From Rhabdophis nuchalis (taxonomy: Eukaryota > Chordata > Lepidosauria > Squamata > Natricidae): a stretch of DNA of 64,000 nt. Positions within the stretch are counted from its first letter, which is position 1, and every line of letters starts with the position of its first letter. Location of the stretch: contig CM077652.1 in the NCBI GenBank assembly GCA_039707465.1, forward strand, positions 38,453,118-38,517,117. Direction: 5' to 3'. A program made the translations under genes and the position numbers. The notes beneath the pieces were generated by a model. It did no database searches, was not told the DNA's origin, and worked only from the letters and a program-made list of their open reading frames with translations. Positions 1 to 13,060 of this stretch are shown here, piece by piece.

Positions 1-1760
1 GAGACGTGCAAATACATAGACAAAAACCTAGCAAGGGGGTTCATTGAGCCAGCCAAGCCACAGGTCGTGGCACCAGTCCTCTTCAAGGAGAAAAAAGACA
101 GAACTATGAGATTGTGTGTGGACTTCCGAGGGATAAACGGGGTGTGCATACACAACCTATACCCCCTCCCCGTCATGAAGGACATGCTATCTCACTTGGC
201 CAAAGGAAAAGTCTTCACCAAACTAGAACTCAAAGAAGCATACTACTGAGTACGTATCAGAGAGAGAGATGAGTGGAAAACAGCGTTCAACTGCCCCCTA
301 GGGAGTTTCCAATTAAAAATGATGCCTTTCGGACTGCACGGGCCCCCAACGGTATTCATGCAGTTAATAAACGAGGTGTTGCATGAGCACCTTTACAAGG
401 GGGTCCTCATCTACCTTGATGACATCCTTATCTACTCTGAGACCATTGATGACCATGTACCCCTGGTCCGCCAAGTACTTGAAAAACTTCTGGCAGCCAA
501 CCTATATGTCAAAGTATCAAAATGTGAATTCCACCATGCACGGCTAGACTATCTGGGTTACTGAGTGTCAAATGAGGGAATAGAGATGGATTCAGCCAAA
601 GTGCAAGCCGTCCTAAGCTGGCAACCCCCTCGCACCCGCAGACAACTACAAAGCTTCCTAGGGTTCTACAGGAAATTCATCCCCTCCTTTGTGAACATTG
701 CCAAACTCCTGACAGACCTCCTGAAGACAGGGAGCCCAGGAACGAAACCTCATCTGGGACAACCCCTACAGTGGGACCTAACCTGCCAAGAGGCATTTGA
801 AATGCTAAAAGAAATGTTTGCAAATGAGACGGTACTGAAGCATCCTGACCCCAAGCAATCTTTTGTGATCTAGGCAGATGCCAGTGACATGGCAGTGGGA
901 GCGGTGCTACTCCAAAGAAACAACCAAGGAAACTTACAACCCTGTGCCTACACCTCCCACAAGCTCACAGACACGGAGAGACGATGGGCCGTGTAGGAAA
1001 AGGAGACTTTCACAGTGAGATGGGCACTGCTAACCTGGAGGCATCTATTGGAGGGGAGCCAGAAACCATTTTGTGGTCTGGACTGACCACAAAAAACTGG
1101 AAGCACTTAGGAGCCCACGGAAACTATCACCCAAACAAGTCCGATGGGCTCAATATTTCAACTGTTTTGACTTCGTACTAAAGCACATTCCAGGGCAGAG
1201 GAACTTTCTAGCTGACGCCCTCTCCCGCATGCCTCAGTACAAATGCGAATGGGAGCACGTAGTGGACACCATTATTCCTTCTACTCAAGCAGCTGCCCAA
1301 GTAACCACCAGGCGACAACACTCTGATCGGCGGGGCCAACCCGCAAGTGACCTAACCACAAGACTCAAAACTGAGCTGCTAGCAGACCCCTGGTTCCAAA
1401 ACAACCAACACATCTTGACGAAGAGAAATGACCTCACCTGGAAGGGGATGAAACTATATGTTCCAGAATCCCTACATATCCTAGTTCTCCAGAGGAGCCA
1501 CGATGCCAAACCGGCAGGCCACTTTGGGTTCCTAAAGACGTTACACTTAGCCCGGAGGCAATTCTGGTGGCCTGGCATAAAGAAAGATGTGGATAGTTAT
1601 ATGAAAAGTTGCACCATCTGCGCCACAATGAAGTGACAACCAGGAAAAACCCCTAGACTGCTGGAAACAGTGGCAGAACCAACAAGGCCATGGGAGGAGA
1701 TTGTAATGGACTTTATAGTAGAGTTGCCAAAAAGTAGGGGAAACACAGTGATTTGGACTG
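1..1760 (+). mobile_element. Ty3/gypsy LTR retrotransposon pol fragment (RT, RNase H, integrase N-terminus), decayed
   Basis: Read on the plus strand with several stops and frame changes, this stretch gives the conserved order of a Ty3/gypsy polyprotein. The reverse transcriptase has the LCVDFRGIN region near 111-140 and the YLDD catalytic box at 412-423, with the connection domain following at 565-870. RNase H follows at about 870-1230 and shows ADAS and ADALSR motifs. The integrase zinc-binding region at about 1500-1635 keeps HxxxxxGH and CTIC spacing. In-frame stops near 247, 562, 871 and 995 show it is dead. Gag, protease and the 5' LTR lie outside the window or are lost. The integrase core resumes at 2148 after a LINE insertion. 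Assignment to Ty3/gypsy is secure; the lineage is not determined. Confidence 0.9.
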
Positions 1761-1765
1761 TAATA

Positions 1766-2142
1766 TTGTCGGCCGGGCAATGCCGGTTGGCGACACCCAG
1801 AGGAAGGGCCTTCTCTGTGGCGGGCCCGGCCCTCTGGAACGACCTACCCCCCGACCTTCGCACTATCTCGGACCTCCGCCTCTTCCACCAACGTCTTAAG
1901 ACGTATCTATTCCAACAAGCCGGCCTAGAATAGCCCCCCGTTTCTGACTTTTTAAAGAAAATTTATAATTTGGTAAGGGTTTTTAATATTGGGTTTTTAG
2001 CACGGGTTGATGAATTTAATTAGATTTTAATTGATATTTATTGTATTTTGTGTTTTTTAAAATGCCTGTGCGCCGCCCTGGGTCCTAACAAGGAGAAGGG
2101 CGGGGTATAAATTTAATAAAATAAAAAATAAAATAAATAAAA
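1766..2142 (+). mobile_element. 5'-truncated alpha-family LINE insertion (copy E) inside gypsy integrase
   Basis: The segment begins inside the C-terminal coding region of the alpha LINE (residues like [14 protein letters not shown] and [11 protein letters not shown], ending with a stop at 1931-1933). It runs through the family 3' UTR with the terminal hairpin at 2073-2103 and an A/T-rich tail. The host sequence TAATA is found on both sides (1761-1765 and 2143-2147), consistent with a short target-site duplication, and removing the insert rejoins the gypsy integrase frame. It is a typical 5'-truncated copy. Its sequence is closest to copy A at 19-22.8 kb. Confidence 0.85.
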
Positions 2143-2147
2143 TAATA

Positions 2148-2511
2148 GACCTGTTCTCCAAGCAGGCACACTTCATAACCTGTAGCGGACTACCCTCGGC
2201 TCACAAGCTGGCTAAACTGTTGGTGAAGCATATCTACCGACTGCATGGAGTATCTCGAAGAATCATCTCAGACAGAGGGGTCCAGTTCACGGCTAAGTTT
2301 TGGAGGGAGTTCCTACTGTCCATTGGGTCATCTCAGGGTCTTAGCTCAGCTTTTCATCCGAGCACTAATGGGGCAGCAGAGAAACTGAACACCATGATAG
2401 AGCAGTAGCTGAGGTGCTACGTGAACTATCAGCAGTCTAATTGGGCAGACCTTTTACCTTTTGCTGAGGTTGCATACAATAATGCTGTTCACAGTAGCAC
2501 AGGACTCAGGC
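2148..2511 (+). mobile_element. Ty3/gypsy integrase core fragment (continuation)
   Basis: This continues the integrase of the fragment at 1-1760 after the LINE insertion. The frame reads a DLFSKQAHF start, then SDRG followed by TNGAAE, which correspond to the second Asp and the Glu of the DDE catalytic triad. The frame has a stop at 2406. Homology ends about 2511 where a GC-rich minisatellite begins. No chromodomain or 3' LTR is visible. Confidence 0.85.
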
Positions 2512-3430
2512 CGTTGTGGGGGGGGAGTTGTTGGAGGGGGGTGGGGGCAGCGGCAGCTGTGGAGGAGAGGACGCTGACTCGGCAGCAGCCTTGTGGGAGG
2601 GTGTTGGCTGAGGGAGGGGCGACAGTGGAGAGCCGCTGACTTGGCAGCGGCCTTATGGGGGGAATTGGTGGAGGGGGTGGCAGAGGGGGTGGCGGCAGCA
2701 GCGGCGGAGGAGAGGCCGCTGATTTGGCAGCGGCCTTGTGGGGGGTTGGTGAGGGGGGGGTGGCGTTGGAGAGGCCGCTGACTTGGCAGCGGCCTTGTGG
2801 GGGGGAGTTGGCGGAGGGGGGCGGCAGAAGAGAGGCCACTGACTTGGTAGTGGCCTTGTGGGGGAGGAGTTGGTGGAGGGGGGACAACAGTGGCAGCAGA
2901 GGAGAGGCCGCTGACTCGGCAGCAGCCTTGTGGGGGTGAGTTGGTGGAGGGGGGGCAGCAGCAGCTGCAGAGGAGAGGCTGCTGACTCGGCAGTGGCCTT
3001 GTGGAAGGAGAGTTGGCAGAGGGGAGTGGCAGCGGTGGAGGAGAGTCAGCGGCCTTGTGGGGGGGAAGTTGGTGGAAGGGGACGGCAGCAGCGGCGGAGG
3101 AGAGGCCGCTGACTTGGTAGCAGCCTTGTGGGGGGGGAGTTGGCGGAGGAGGGGGCAGTGCGGAGGGGCCGCTGACTCGGCAGTGGCCTTATGCTAGGGG
3201 ATTTGGTGGAGAGGGTGGCTGCGGCAGCGGCGGAGGAGAGGCCGCTGACTCGGCAGTGGCCTTGTGGGGTGGAGAGTTGGCGGAGGGGGATGGGGGGGTG
3301 GCGGAGGAGAGGTTGCTGACTCGGCTGCAGCCTTGTGCAGGGGGAGTTGGCGAAGAGGGGCGGTGGCAGAGGAGGAGAGAGAGGCTGCTGAGGCAGCGAC
3401 CGTTGCGGATATGATGCAGGCCGCTCTACC
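2512..3430. repeat. GC-rich minisatellite, about 13 diverged units of 60-85 bp
   Basis: The phrase CCGCTGACTCGGCAGCGGCC and variants of it recur about every 60-85 bases (near 2570, 2634, 2718, 2776, 2837, 2908, 2969, 3043, 3104, 3170, 3241, 3313 and 3387). Each is followed by TTGTGGGGGG and GAGTTGGCGGAGGGG. The core CCGCTGAC...GCAGCGG is itself partly palindromic. Long open frames in this block follow from its base composition and repeat length and are not counted as genes. Confidence 0.85.
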
Positions 3431-3524
3431 ACTCGTGCAAGTGCTGAGAGCTGAAAATAGGCTGGGTGGGAGGGGCCGCGAAGGGGAGGGGACGAATGAG
3501 GGAAAAACACAGAAGAGCTGCAGT

Positions 3525-3719
3525 TGTACATTTGTGTGGTGTGTACGTGGCAATGGTGTGCCATCCACACAATCTGTACGTATCATTGGTGCTGCACTTG
3601 TAAGAAACGTTGGGTGAAAATTTGGTGGTAATCGGCTCAGTACTTTCTAAGATTAGCTGTTTTGAACAAACTCATAGTTAACTTTTTATTTATATATAAA
3701 TTATATTCTATTGAATAAA
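3525..3719 (+). mobile_element. RTE-like element 3' end
   Basis: This stretch, from a TGGCAATGGTGTG region through ATCGGCTCAGTACTTTC, a GATTAGC block and TTTGAACAAACTC, closely matches the stretch at 45300-45465 in the same window. Phrases of this type (ATCGGT...GATTAGC...AACAAACTC) are typical of RTE/BovB-like 3' ends in squamates. The match between the two copies is seen in the sequence; the family assignment is from memory. Confidence 0.6.
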
Positions 3720-3727
3720 ATTTAGGG

Positions 3728-4341
3728 CAGTGATAGCTAACCTTTTTGTTGTTGGGTGCCAAAAATGCGAGCGCATGCATGCAATAGCACGCATGGGTGC
3801 CGGCACCCATAATGCAAAGCATGCTCACACATGTGCATGCATGCACAATCCCACCCATGCTCCCTCCCATGTGCGCTGCACTGCTCGCCTCCTAAGCTAA
3901 GCTTGGTATTTCCTCCGTGGGCCAGGGGAGGCAATTTTCGCCTTGCCCAGGCTCCAGGAAAGCCTCTGGAGCCTGGGGAGGGCAACAAATGGGTCTAATG
4001 GGCGTACGGGAAGTTAAAAAACGATCCATTTCTGGCTTCTGGAGGGCCTCCGGGTGGCCAGAGAAGGCCGTTTTTGTCTCCCCTGCTCCCAAGCCTCTGG
4101 AGCCTGGGGAAACGGATCCGGAAATGGATCATTTCTGAGCTCCCGGTAGGCCCATTGAGCCCGTTTTTCACCCTCCCCTGGCTCCAGAGGCTTTCCTGAA
4201 GCCTGGAAAGGGCAAAAAGGCCTCCCCTGGCCCTCCAGAAGGCCGAAAATCAGCTGGCCAGCACACGCATGCATACTGGAACTGACAGATATGGCTCCAG
4301 GTGCCACCTGTGGCACGCATGCCATATGTTCATCATCACGG
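3728..4341. mobile_element. Non-autonomous hAT-like DNA transposon with 8-bp TSD
   Basis: The element begins CAGTGATAGCTAACC and ends TTCATCATCACGG, which are imperfect terminal inverted repeats. The 8-bp sequence ATTTAGGG occurs directly on both sides (3720-3727 and 4342-4349), as expected for hAT transposition. The interior is GC-rich, has no transposase frame and holds GTGCCACCTGTGGCACGCATG next to the right end. A related right end is at about 18238-18285. Confidence 0.85.
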
Positions 4342-4499
4342 ATTTAGGGGATAAAGCAAATTGTCATTATGGCTTAAATTGAATAGTTATTATACTTACC
4401 CATTTAAATCTTGGCAATTGTTAGTTACAAAGTTTATCAAGACTAATTTAGTGTTTCCAACTTTGCTAGCAGTATATTTGAGGTCTCTTAAGTCATAGC

Positions 4500-4647
4500 G
4501 CAGGACTAGCGCAGGACTAATTTTAGCGCAGGACTAATTTAATTCATTTTTAATTTTGTATTCTGTCTGTGGTTTTATCTGTATTTTTAATTGCCTGTGC
4601 CCCGCCTCGAGTCCCTTTGGGGAGAGAGAGCGGGATATAAAATTAAA

Positions 4648-4739
<92 letters not shown>
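4500..4739 (+). mobile_element. Alpha LINE 3' end (copy G) with (ATT)n tail
   Basis: The fragment contains the family 3' UTR, including TTAGCGCAGGACTAAT and the terminal hairpin region at about 4602-4633 (TCCC-TTTG-GGGA inner stem), then passes into a pure ATT microsatellite from about 4649 to 4738. The translated run of leucines across this microsatellite is not a gene. Confidence 0.8.
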
Positions 4740-4740
<1 letters not shown>

Positions 4741-5211
4741 GGTTTCTTATGAATACTCTCTGTAATAACTTAGTTTTAAAATTGGTGATAAAACTTTTTA
4801 CTGGAAGGAGTGAGCATAACTCCTTTAATATAATTGCACTAGATTACTGTTTAATGATTGCATTAAATCTTTTCAGCAACTGCATAGATTTTGTTTACCA
4901 TCAACACAACGATGGAGATATATTCAAACTATTAAACATATTTTGACAATTCAATACAGACATTATACTTTAGCAGCTTTTAAAATATCTGATGTTATTA
5001 ATCCTGAAGAATTCAATTTTAAACATGTTTTTCCTTTTGTCAAAAATTAAAGAAACAGTTCAAAATATCTACAATAAATATATAAGAAGCTTGGAATCAA
5101 GAATTGGAAACTCCTGTCAAATCAACTAACTCAAGTTTTAAAGAATATTAAATTTATCTCTGGTGATTTAAATTGAAATTAAGCTACCAAAAGATTGGTA
5201 TTGCAAGCAAT
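4740..5211. other. A/T-rich interval, nothing recognised
   Basis: I see no reading frame with recognisable motifs and no clear repeat ends in this A/T-rich interval. Confidence 0.5.
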
Positions 5212-5622
5212 TCAATACAATACAATAGCAGAGTTGGAAGGGACCTTGGAGGTCTAGTCCAACCCCCTGCCTAGGCAGGAAGCCCTATAACGTTTCAGAC
5301 AAATGTCTATCCAACATTTTCTTAAAGACTTGCAGTGTTGCAGCATTCACAACTTCTGGAGGCAAGTAGTTCCACTGATTAATTGTTTAACTGTCAGGAA
5401 ATTCCTCCTCAGTTCTAATTGCTTCTCTCTTTGATTAGTTTCCACCCATTGCTTCTTGTTCTACCCTCAGGTGCCTTGGAGAATAGCTTGACTCCTGCTT
5501 CTTTGAGGCAACCCCTGAGATATTGGAAGACTGCTATCATGTCTCCCCTAGTCCTTCTTTTCCTTAAACTAGACATACCCAGTTCCTGCAACCGTTCCTC
5601 ATATTCGCAGGCCCTTTAACTC
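5212..5622 (-). mobile_element. CR1 LINE 3' region, antisense
   Basis: The plus strand shows the CR1 3' UTR and C-terminal coding region in reverse: GAGTTGGAAGGGACCTTGGAGG, CTAGTCCAACCCCCTGC, and the reverse complement of the frame encoding the RGDMRAVFRYL and LDMSS-type residues. The same sequence appears in sense orientation at 39500-39846 and 41940-42040. It is 5'-truncated and not coding. Confidence 0.85.
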
Positions 5623-6306
5623 ATGTGCTATGGTCATATTCTTCATAATCCTTATATTTTTTGAGAAAACATTAGTGTTTAAAGACATGAATATTGTTTT
5701 AACTATAGTGGTACCACAATTAGGCAGATTTAGAACAGATTGAACAATCCTATCCACTGAATGTCAATGGCTCTATGTCAAGGTGGAAAGAGTGAATGCT
5801 GCTGGGCCATATATGTATACAGGATTTAGGTAAAGGGTTAGAAAATATGACTATCAAATCAGCAAAGGATAGGACTGTAGCAGACGACAATCTGGTGCAA
5901 TAGGCAGAATATATTATAATGACCAGATATATTTCAATAGGAATAAATGAAAAGTAGGAAAAACTGAGGGTGCAGATGTAAGATGGGGTGGGGTTGCTAC
6001 CAGTTCGGCCCGGTTCGGCTGAATCGGTAGTGGTTTTTTGGTCTGGGTTGCAGAACTGGCAATGACCCAGCGTGGCCACACCCCCGAACCAGTTCCCTGG
6101 TCACTGCAGCCATTGCCAGCGTGTTGTTTAGTAGTATGTGCATTGTGCGCATGCAGAGTTCACAATAAAAGGTTTTGTTTCCTTTTGATGAAGCAAGAAA
6201 AGGGGTCCTGGCCACAATGCCAAGGAACCTTGAACAATAGAATGAAGAACATTCATTCATACATTTTCAAAGCAGAAGGTGGGATAAGGTGAGATATAGA
6301 AGAAAT
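5623..6306. other. Unassigned interval with a short DNA-element-like block
   Basis: The block around 5985-6180 (GGTGGGGTTGCTACCAGTTCGG and CGAACCAGTTCCC) resembles the ends of the CAGRGGTGGGTT elements found elsewhere in the window, but both termini are unclear. Nothing else is recognised. Confidence 0.35.
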
Positions 6307-6376
6307 ATAATTGCTAGATCATTATTACTATGTTTATTAGATTTAATAAACATAGTAATAATGATCTAACAATTAT
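6307..6376. repeat. 70-bp near-perfect hairpin (33-bp arms, 4-bp loop)
   Basis: Positions 6307-6339 and 6344-6376 are reverse complements with one mismatch (6314 against 6369) and a GATT loop at 6340-6343. The core arm includes TCATTATTACTATGTTTATTA. The structure is A/T-rich and not obviously part of a known element. It could be a tiny palindromic DNA element or a replication-generated inverted duplication. Confidence 0.9.
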
Positions 6377-7222
6377 TCTATTGGTCTCTAGCCGTCCCTA
6401 ACACTAAGCCTTGGCTAGTGAATGCTTCAGACGTTATCTAATACACATTCTACTTGCTCCAGGCCATCTCTATTCCTAATTTCTAGCTGAGGTCTGCAAG
6501 ATGCATAGCTCTTTCTTACTTTTATCAGCTTTTTAACCACCAGAATTGTTACAAGCTTTACACGTGCATCTTCCCTGCAAATAAGCATTCTTTGTTCTCG
6601 CCAGACAAAGTCCACAATTAGAGCGGGAAGGGTTTCCTTTCATAGCCTGGCTTTGCTTTGGCAGGCAGCCCGTCAGTATCTGGATGGATCACAACCTGAA
6701 TAGAAGCCAAGAGAATGATGCAGCTGCAAACAAAGTGAACCTGATGCTTGGCTGCATCAAAAGGAGGAGAGAAAGGCCTTTTCGCTTCCTTTGTAGAACC
6801 TTGGAAAAGGCAGGCAGGGAATTGTGCAGCTGGGGTCCAAATGGAGTCAGAGACGCTGACATGAACTTGCTAGTTTTGTATACATTTTACATCTCTCTCT
6901 ATATATACAGCAAACGAGATAGTCAGGCAGGTCACTACATCATGAGGTAAATCATAGAGCACAGAAGAAAAAGAAGGCCCTCCACACCGACAGTAGTAGA
7001 ACCGGCAGCAGCCCACCCCTGATCCAGCTCCTGTATTGAAGTCTCTTTGGCGGTACGGGAGGACCTCCCTGGGAGGGGAGGGGAGGGGATGCACCTCACA
7101 GGACACAGGAAGGGCGTTATTGGAGAGCGACGGGCTCTGCTTGTCCAAGGACTTTAAATTAAACCTGGAAGGGGAGGGAGGCTAATCTTTAGGACCTAAT
7201 TCCAAAACAACCAATCCAATGA
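6377..7222. other. Interval without recognised genes
   Basis: No conserved coding region is visible. A CCTCCCTGGGAGGGGAGGGGAGG purine-rich patch lies near 7064-7090. Confidence 0.4.
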
Positions 7223-7592
7223 AGGTAATCCTCAATTTATAACAATTCATTTAGGGACCACTCAAAGTTACAATGGCACTGAAGAAAAGTGACTTATGAC
7301 CGTTGCAGCATCCCTATGGTCATGGGACTAAAGTTTGGATGTTACCAACTGGTGTATATTTCTGACAGTTCAGTGTCCTGGGGTGATGTAATCCCCTTTT
7401 GCGACCTTCCAACAAGTAGTCAATGGGGATACCAGACTCACTTAACAACTGTCTTACTAATGTAACAACTCCAGTGATTCCCCTAACAACTGTGGCCAAA
7501 GTTTGTAAAAGGGGGCAAAATTCACTTAACAACCATCTCACTTAGCAACAGAATTTTGGGGCTCAATTATGGTCATACGTCAAGGACTGCCT
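7223..7592. mobile_element. Non-autonomous DNA element with AGGYARTCCTYRA inverted ends
   Basis: The left end AGGTAATCCTCAATTTATAAC is an imperfect inverted repeat of the right end ending CGTCAAGGACTGCCT. The interior contains CACTTAACAACTGT and CTTAGCAACAGAATTTTGGGG, phrases repeated at 29600-29665 and related to 16045-16330 and 59551-59900. There is no transposase frame. I could not find a clear TSD. Confidence 0.7.
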
Positions 7593-7685
7593 ACTGTAGT
7601 GTGAAAGAATCCCCTTCAGATATGAAACAGGGGCCATAGGAAGCAAATGCAGGGTCAGCCATAAAAGGCTCAGGTGCCTCTAAGC

Positions 7686-8013
7686 CAGTGCTTCTCAAAT
7701 AGTGGGGGGGGCCCCCCAGGGGGGGCGCGAGGCTCCGTAAAGGGGGGCGTGTTTGACCTCGGCAAACACTGTCATAACAAGCTAAGCACTTTAAATCTTT
7801 TCTGCTACAGTTAATAAAGCTATTCTTTGTTGTAAATTGATCCACATTTCTTTCTTTTTTTATTCTCTTATACATTAATAAGGATACAGTGTTATGCAGA
7901 GGTGTACTTATAACAATTTTATAGACAAATGATACTATTTACAGTCGTGCGGGGGGCGCGAAATGTTTTCTTCTTCCTAGGGGGGCATGACAGAAAATAA
8001 TTGAGAAGCACTG
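7686..8013. mobile_element. hAT-like MITE, 328 bp, with perfect 8-bp TSD
   Basis: The ends CAGTGCTTCTCAAAT and ATTGAGAAGCACTG are inverted repeats. The 8-bp host sequence CTCTAAGC is present on both sides (7678-7685 and 8014-8021), which is diagnostic of hAT-type transposition. The interior has G-rich blocks (GGGGGGGC) and no transposase. Confidence 0.92.
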
Positions 8014-8021
8014 CTCTAAGC

Positions 8022-10400
8022 TAATGCTCAAAGTATGGGAGGCACCCGAGCTAAATTCCAAGTGGTGTTGCAAAGAGCCTGAATACTTATCCCAATGTGA
8101 CATTTCCAATTTTTCTTTTTAATAAATTTAGATATTTTTAAAAATCTGTTTTTGCTTTGTCATTATGATGTACTACTGAGTGTAGATTAATGAGAAAAAA
8201 ATGAACTTCAACTATAGAATCAGGCTGCATCGTAACAAATTTGACGAAATAGAAGGGGGTCTGAATGCTTGCTGAGATGGAGAATTTGGCAAAAGAGTTT
8301 TCTGTGAATCACTCTGCTGCAGGTCAGGCACGGCTCCTGGGGATGTCAAGGAGGCACTCAGTTTTCCTGCCAACAGAACAGAAGCAATTTGCTACCGTCA
8401 TCTCCTAGGATGTTTTCTTTCCAACCCAGCCTATCCTATCACTTTCTATTCCTTGCAAGCTTGTTTTCAACTTGGTACATCAATCATCCTTGAATGATAA
8501 ATATTATCGGAAGAGAACAGTAATATCCCAACTCAGACTAGTAGGAACTATAATATTGGGAAAATGTTTGCTTTTTAAAAATGGAGAGGAAAACAAATGA
8601 ATATTTACTTTTATTTGATTAGCAAGCACAAAAATAAATTAATTCTGAAACACACTTAAAATTGCCCTCATCAAATGCATTTAAATAATGTTTTTACCAA
8701 TGAAAAGCATACCACGCATCTGCCAACCGAAATTGGATTTTTATTATCTTAGATGCAAAATGTTAGACCTTTCCTTCATCAAACATCCATTTGGCTTTAG
8801 TAATAGAGCTGTGTAGTGCTTGCCAAATCCTTGGCCATAGGGAATGGCTGTCCTTTTAATGCTTCTAGGAAAGACTCCCTTTGACAAAGACCAGATGCTA
8901 TTTCATCACCAGCCTTATTTCTCTGCTGCAAGTTTCCAGATACTGAACCAGAGTAAACAGAGAAAGAAGACCAGAAGAGTTGTTCTTCAGTGTGCTTTGC
9001 ATATCTGCACATGTATTCACTTTGCATTAATTAATGGGGCTTGCTTTGCTTGGGCAATAAACCCGGACTTTAAACAACCTCTGTAAAATGAAAATATTCA
9101 GGTTAACATATCGTTTCCTAGTAGGATCCCCCAATTTAATAGGTCAGGAAAAGTAGAACTGAGAAATAAATTCATCAAACTATAATTATAATTAACAAGA
9201 TTTGATAGTTATCTTTTCTGTTAAATGTTGTAAATTCAAGCCAGTTTTCCACATTCGGATAAACCAAGATAGTAAATTATTGCAAACCATAAATTTCTTT
9301 CCAGAAGTAGCTCACAAAAAACTGATATATAAACATGGTTATCTCTAAACAATTAATGTTTCCCACATTTATCTCTTTAATCAGTTTGAATTTCATTGGC
9401 AATCTTATATATTGTGGTATAAAGTAGAAGTTGAAAGCAAAAACTTTCTTCGTATTTCTTCACTCCAATCTTTTCCTTTTCCTCAAAAGGCAACTGTTGG
9501 TGGTTCATTGTAGCTAGCCTGCTCTACCATAAAACATGATTCATCTTCAAGGTGGCATCTCAGAGCACATTTGTTTTCCTCTTCCAAGTCATGAGACACA
9601 CAAAGTTCAGGTAGGTAAAAAGAACACTTACTTGAAATGGGAACTCAGCAATTTGCTGAGGAATGAACGCAACCTTCACAAGCCCCCATTCAAGAGCCAT
9701 GCATTTTGATATGACCTCATGATTTCTATGGCTTATTTCATTAATCAAAAGTTAATTAATCTAGATTGTCCTCTTTTGTGAGTCTGGCCAAAAGGAAAAT
9801 AAAAAGAGGATACTCTTTGCTCACACCTTAAATGAGAGACCCTGTCCTTCTGTATATATGCTGCATATATTCTGTATATATGTAAGCAGACATCGTTTTC
9901 TAGCAATTTATATTGTAGTACTTTAAAAAAAAGAATTTAAAGTATTATAGAGTTTGAGAGGGGGAAATCTGATGAACACAAAAATGCAAGCAACACAATG
10001 AAAGCAAATGATGCTGAGCTCAGAGGAAGGCTGCAATTAGTTGCAGATAGGCCACCTCAGATTTCTAGGGATTCAATCAGCGCTGAGCTGAGAAAGCACA
10101 ATGTCCTCAGGCCCAGAATGGTTTCTTCAAGCATAGTATAGGCTTCTGAAGGCAGCATTTGCTGGTATTTGAAATAATTCAAGTGGTCAGGAAAAGAGCA
10201 CAATCAACAGGTAGAGGCTCTGTTTGAAATACATTTTTAAAACCAGAAATGGAAAATACATATCAAAGCCCTTTGCCTGTTTCCATCACCTCCATTAATA
10301 ACAAACATACAGTTTTGTCTCTAGGAAAGGTCCATAATGGATTGCTTTTGGGGTGCTTTGTTGATTTTTTTAAATCTAGTTGGAAAAATATCCAGCAGAT
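8022..10400. other. 3' flank of GFER, possible 3' UTR, otherwise unassigned
   Basis: This lies downstream of the GFER stop codon on the minus strand. A minus-strand AATAAA can be read at about 8741-8746, and others are possible, so the end of the GFER transcript cannot be fixed. I see no other conserved exon and no recognised transposon here. SYNGR3, which I recall lying beyond GFER in human, is not seen in the window. Confidence 0.4.
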
Positions 10401-12935
<2,535 letters not shown>

Positions 12936-13060
12936 TTTGCCCGCGCGCAAGGCACACTGGGCCGGTGGCGGCCTGCTCGGGCATGGACCGCCGCCGTTGC
13001 CATAGCGACGGGGGAGCGGAAGGTCGGATGCAGGAATTGAACATCCGCGACCGGACAGAG

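Noticed and set aside
2489..3617. Several long proline- or glycine-rich frames on both strands
   Set aside because: They arise from the GC-rich minisatellite, with no family match or splice evidence.
4556..4741. Open frame with a long leucine run
   Set aside because: It is the translation of an ATT microsatellite at a LINE tail.
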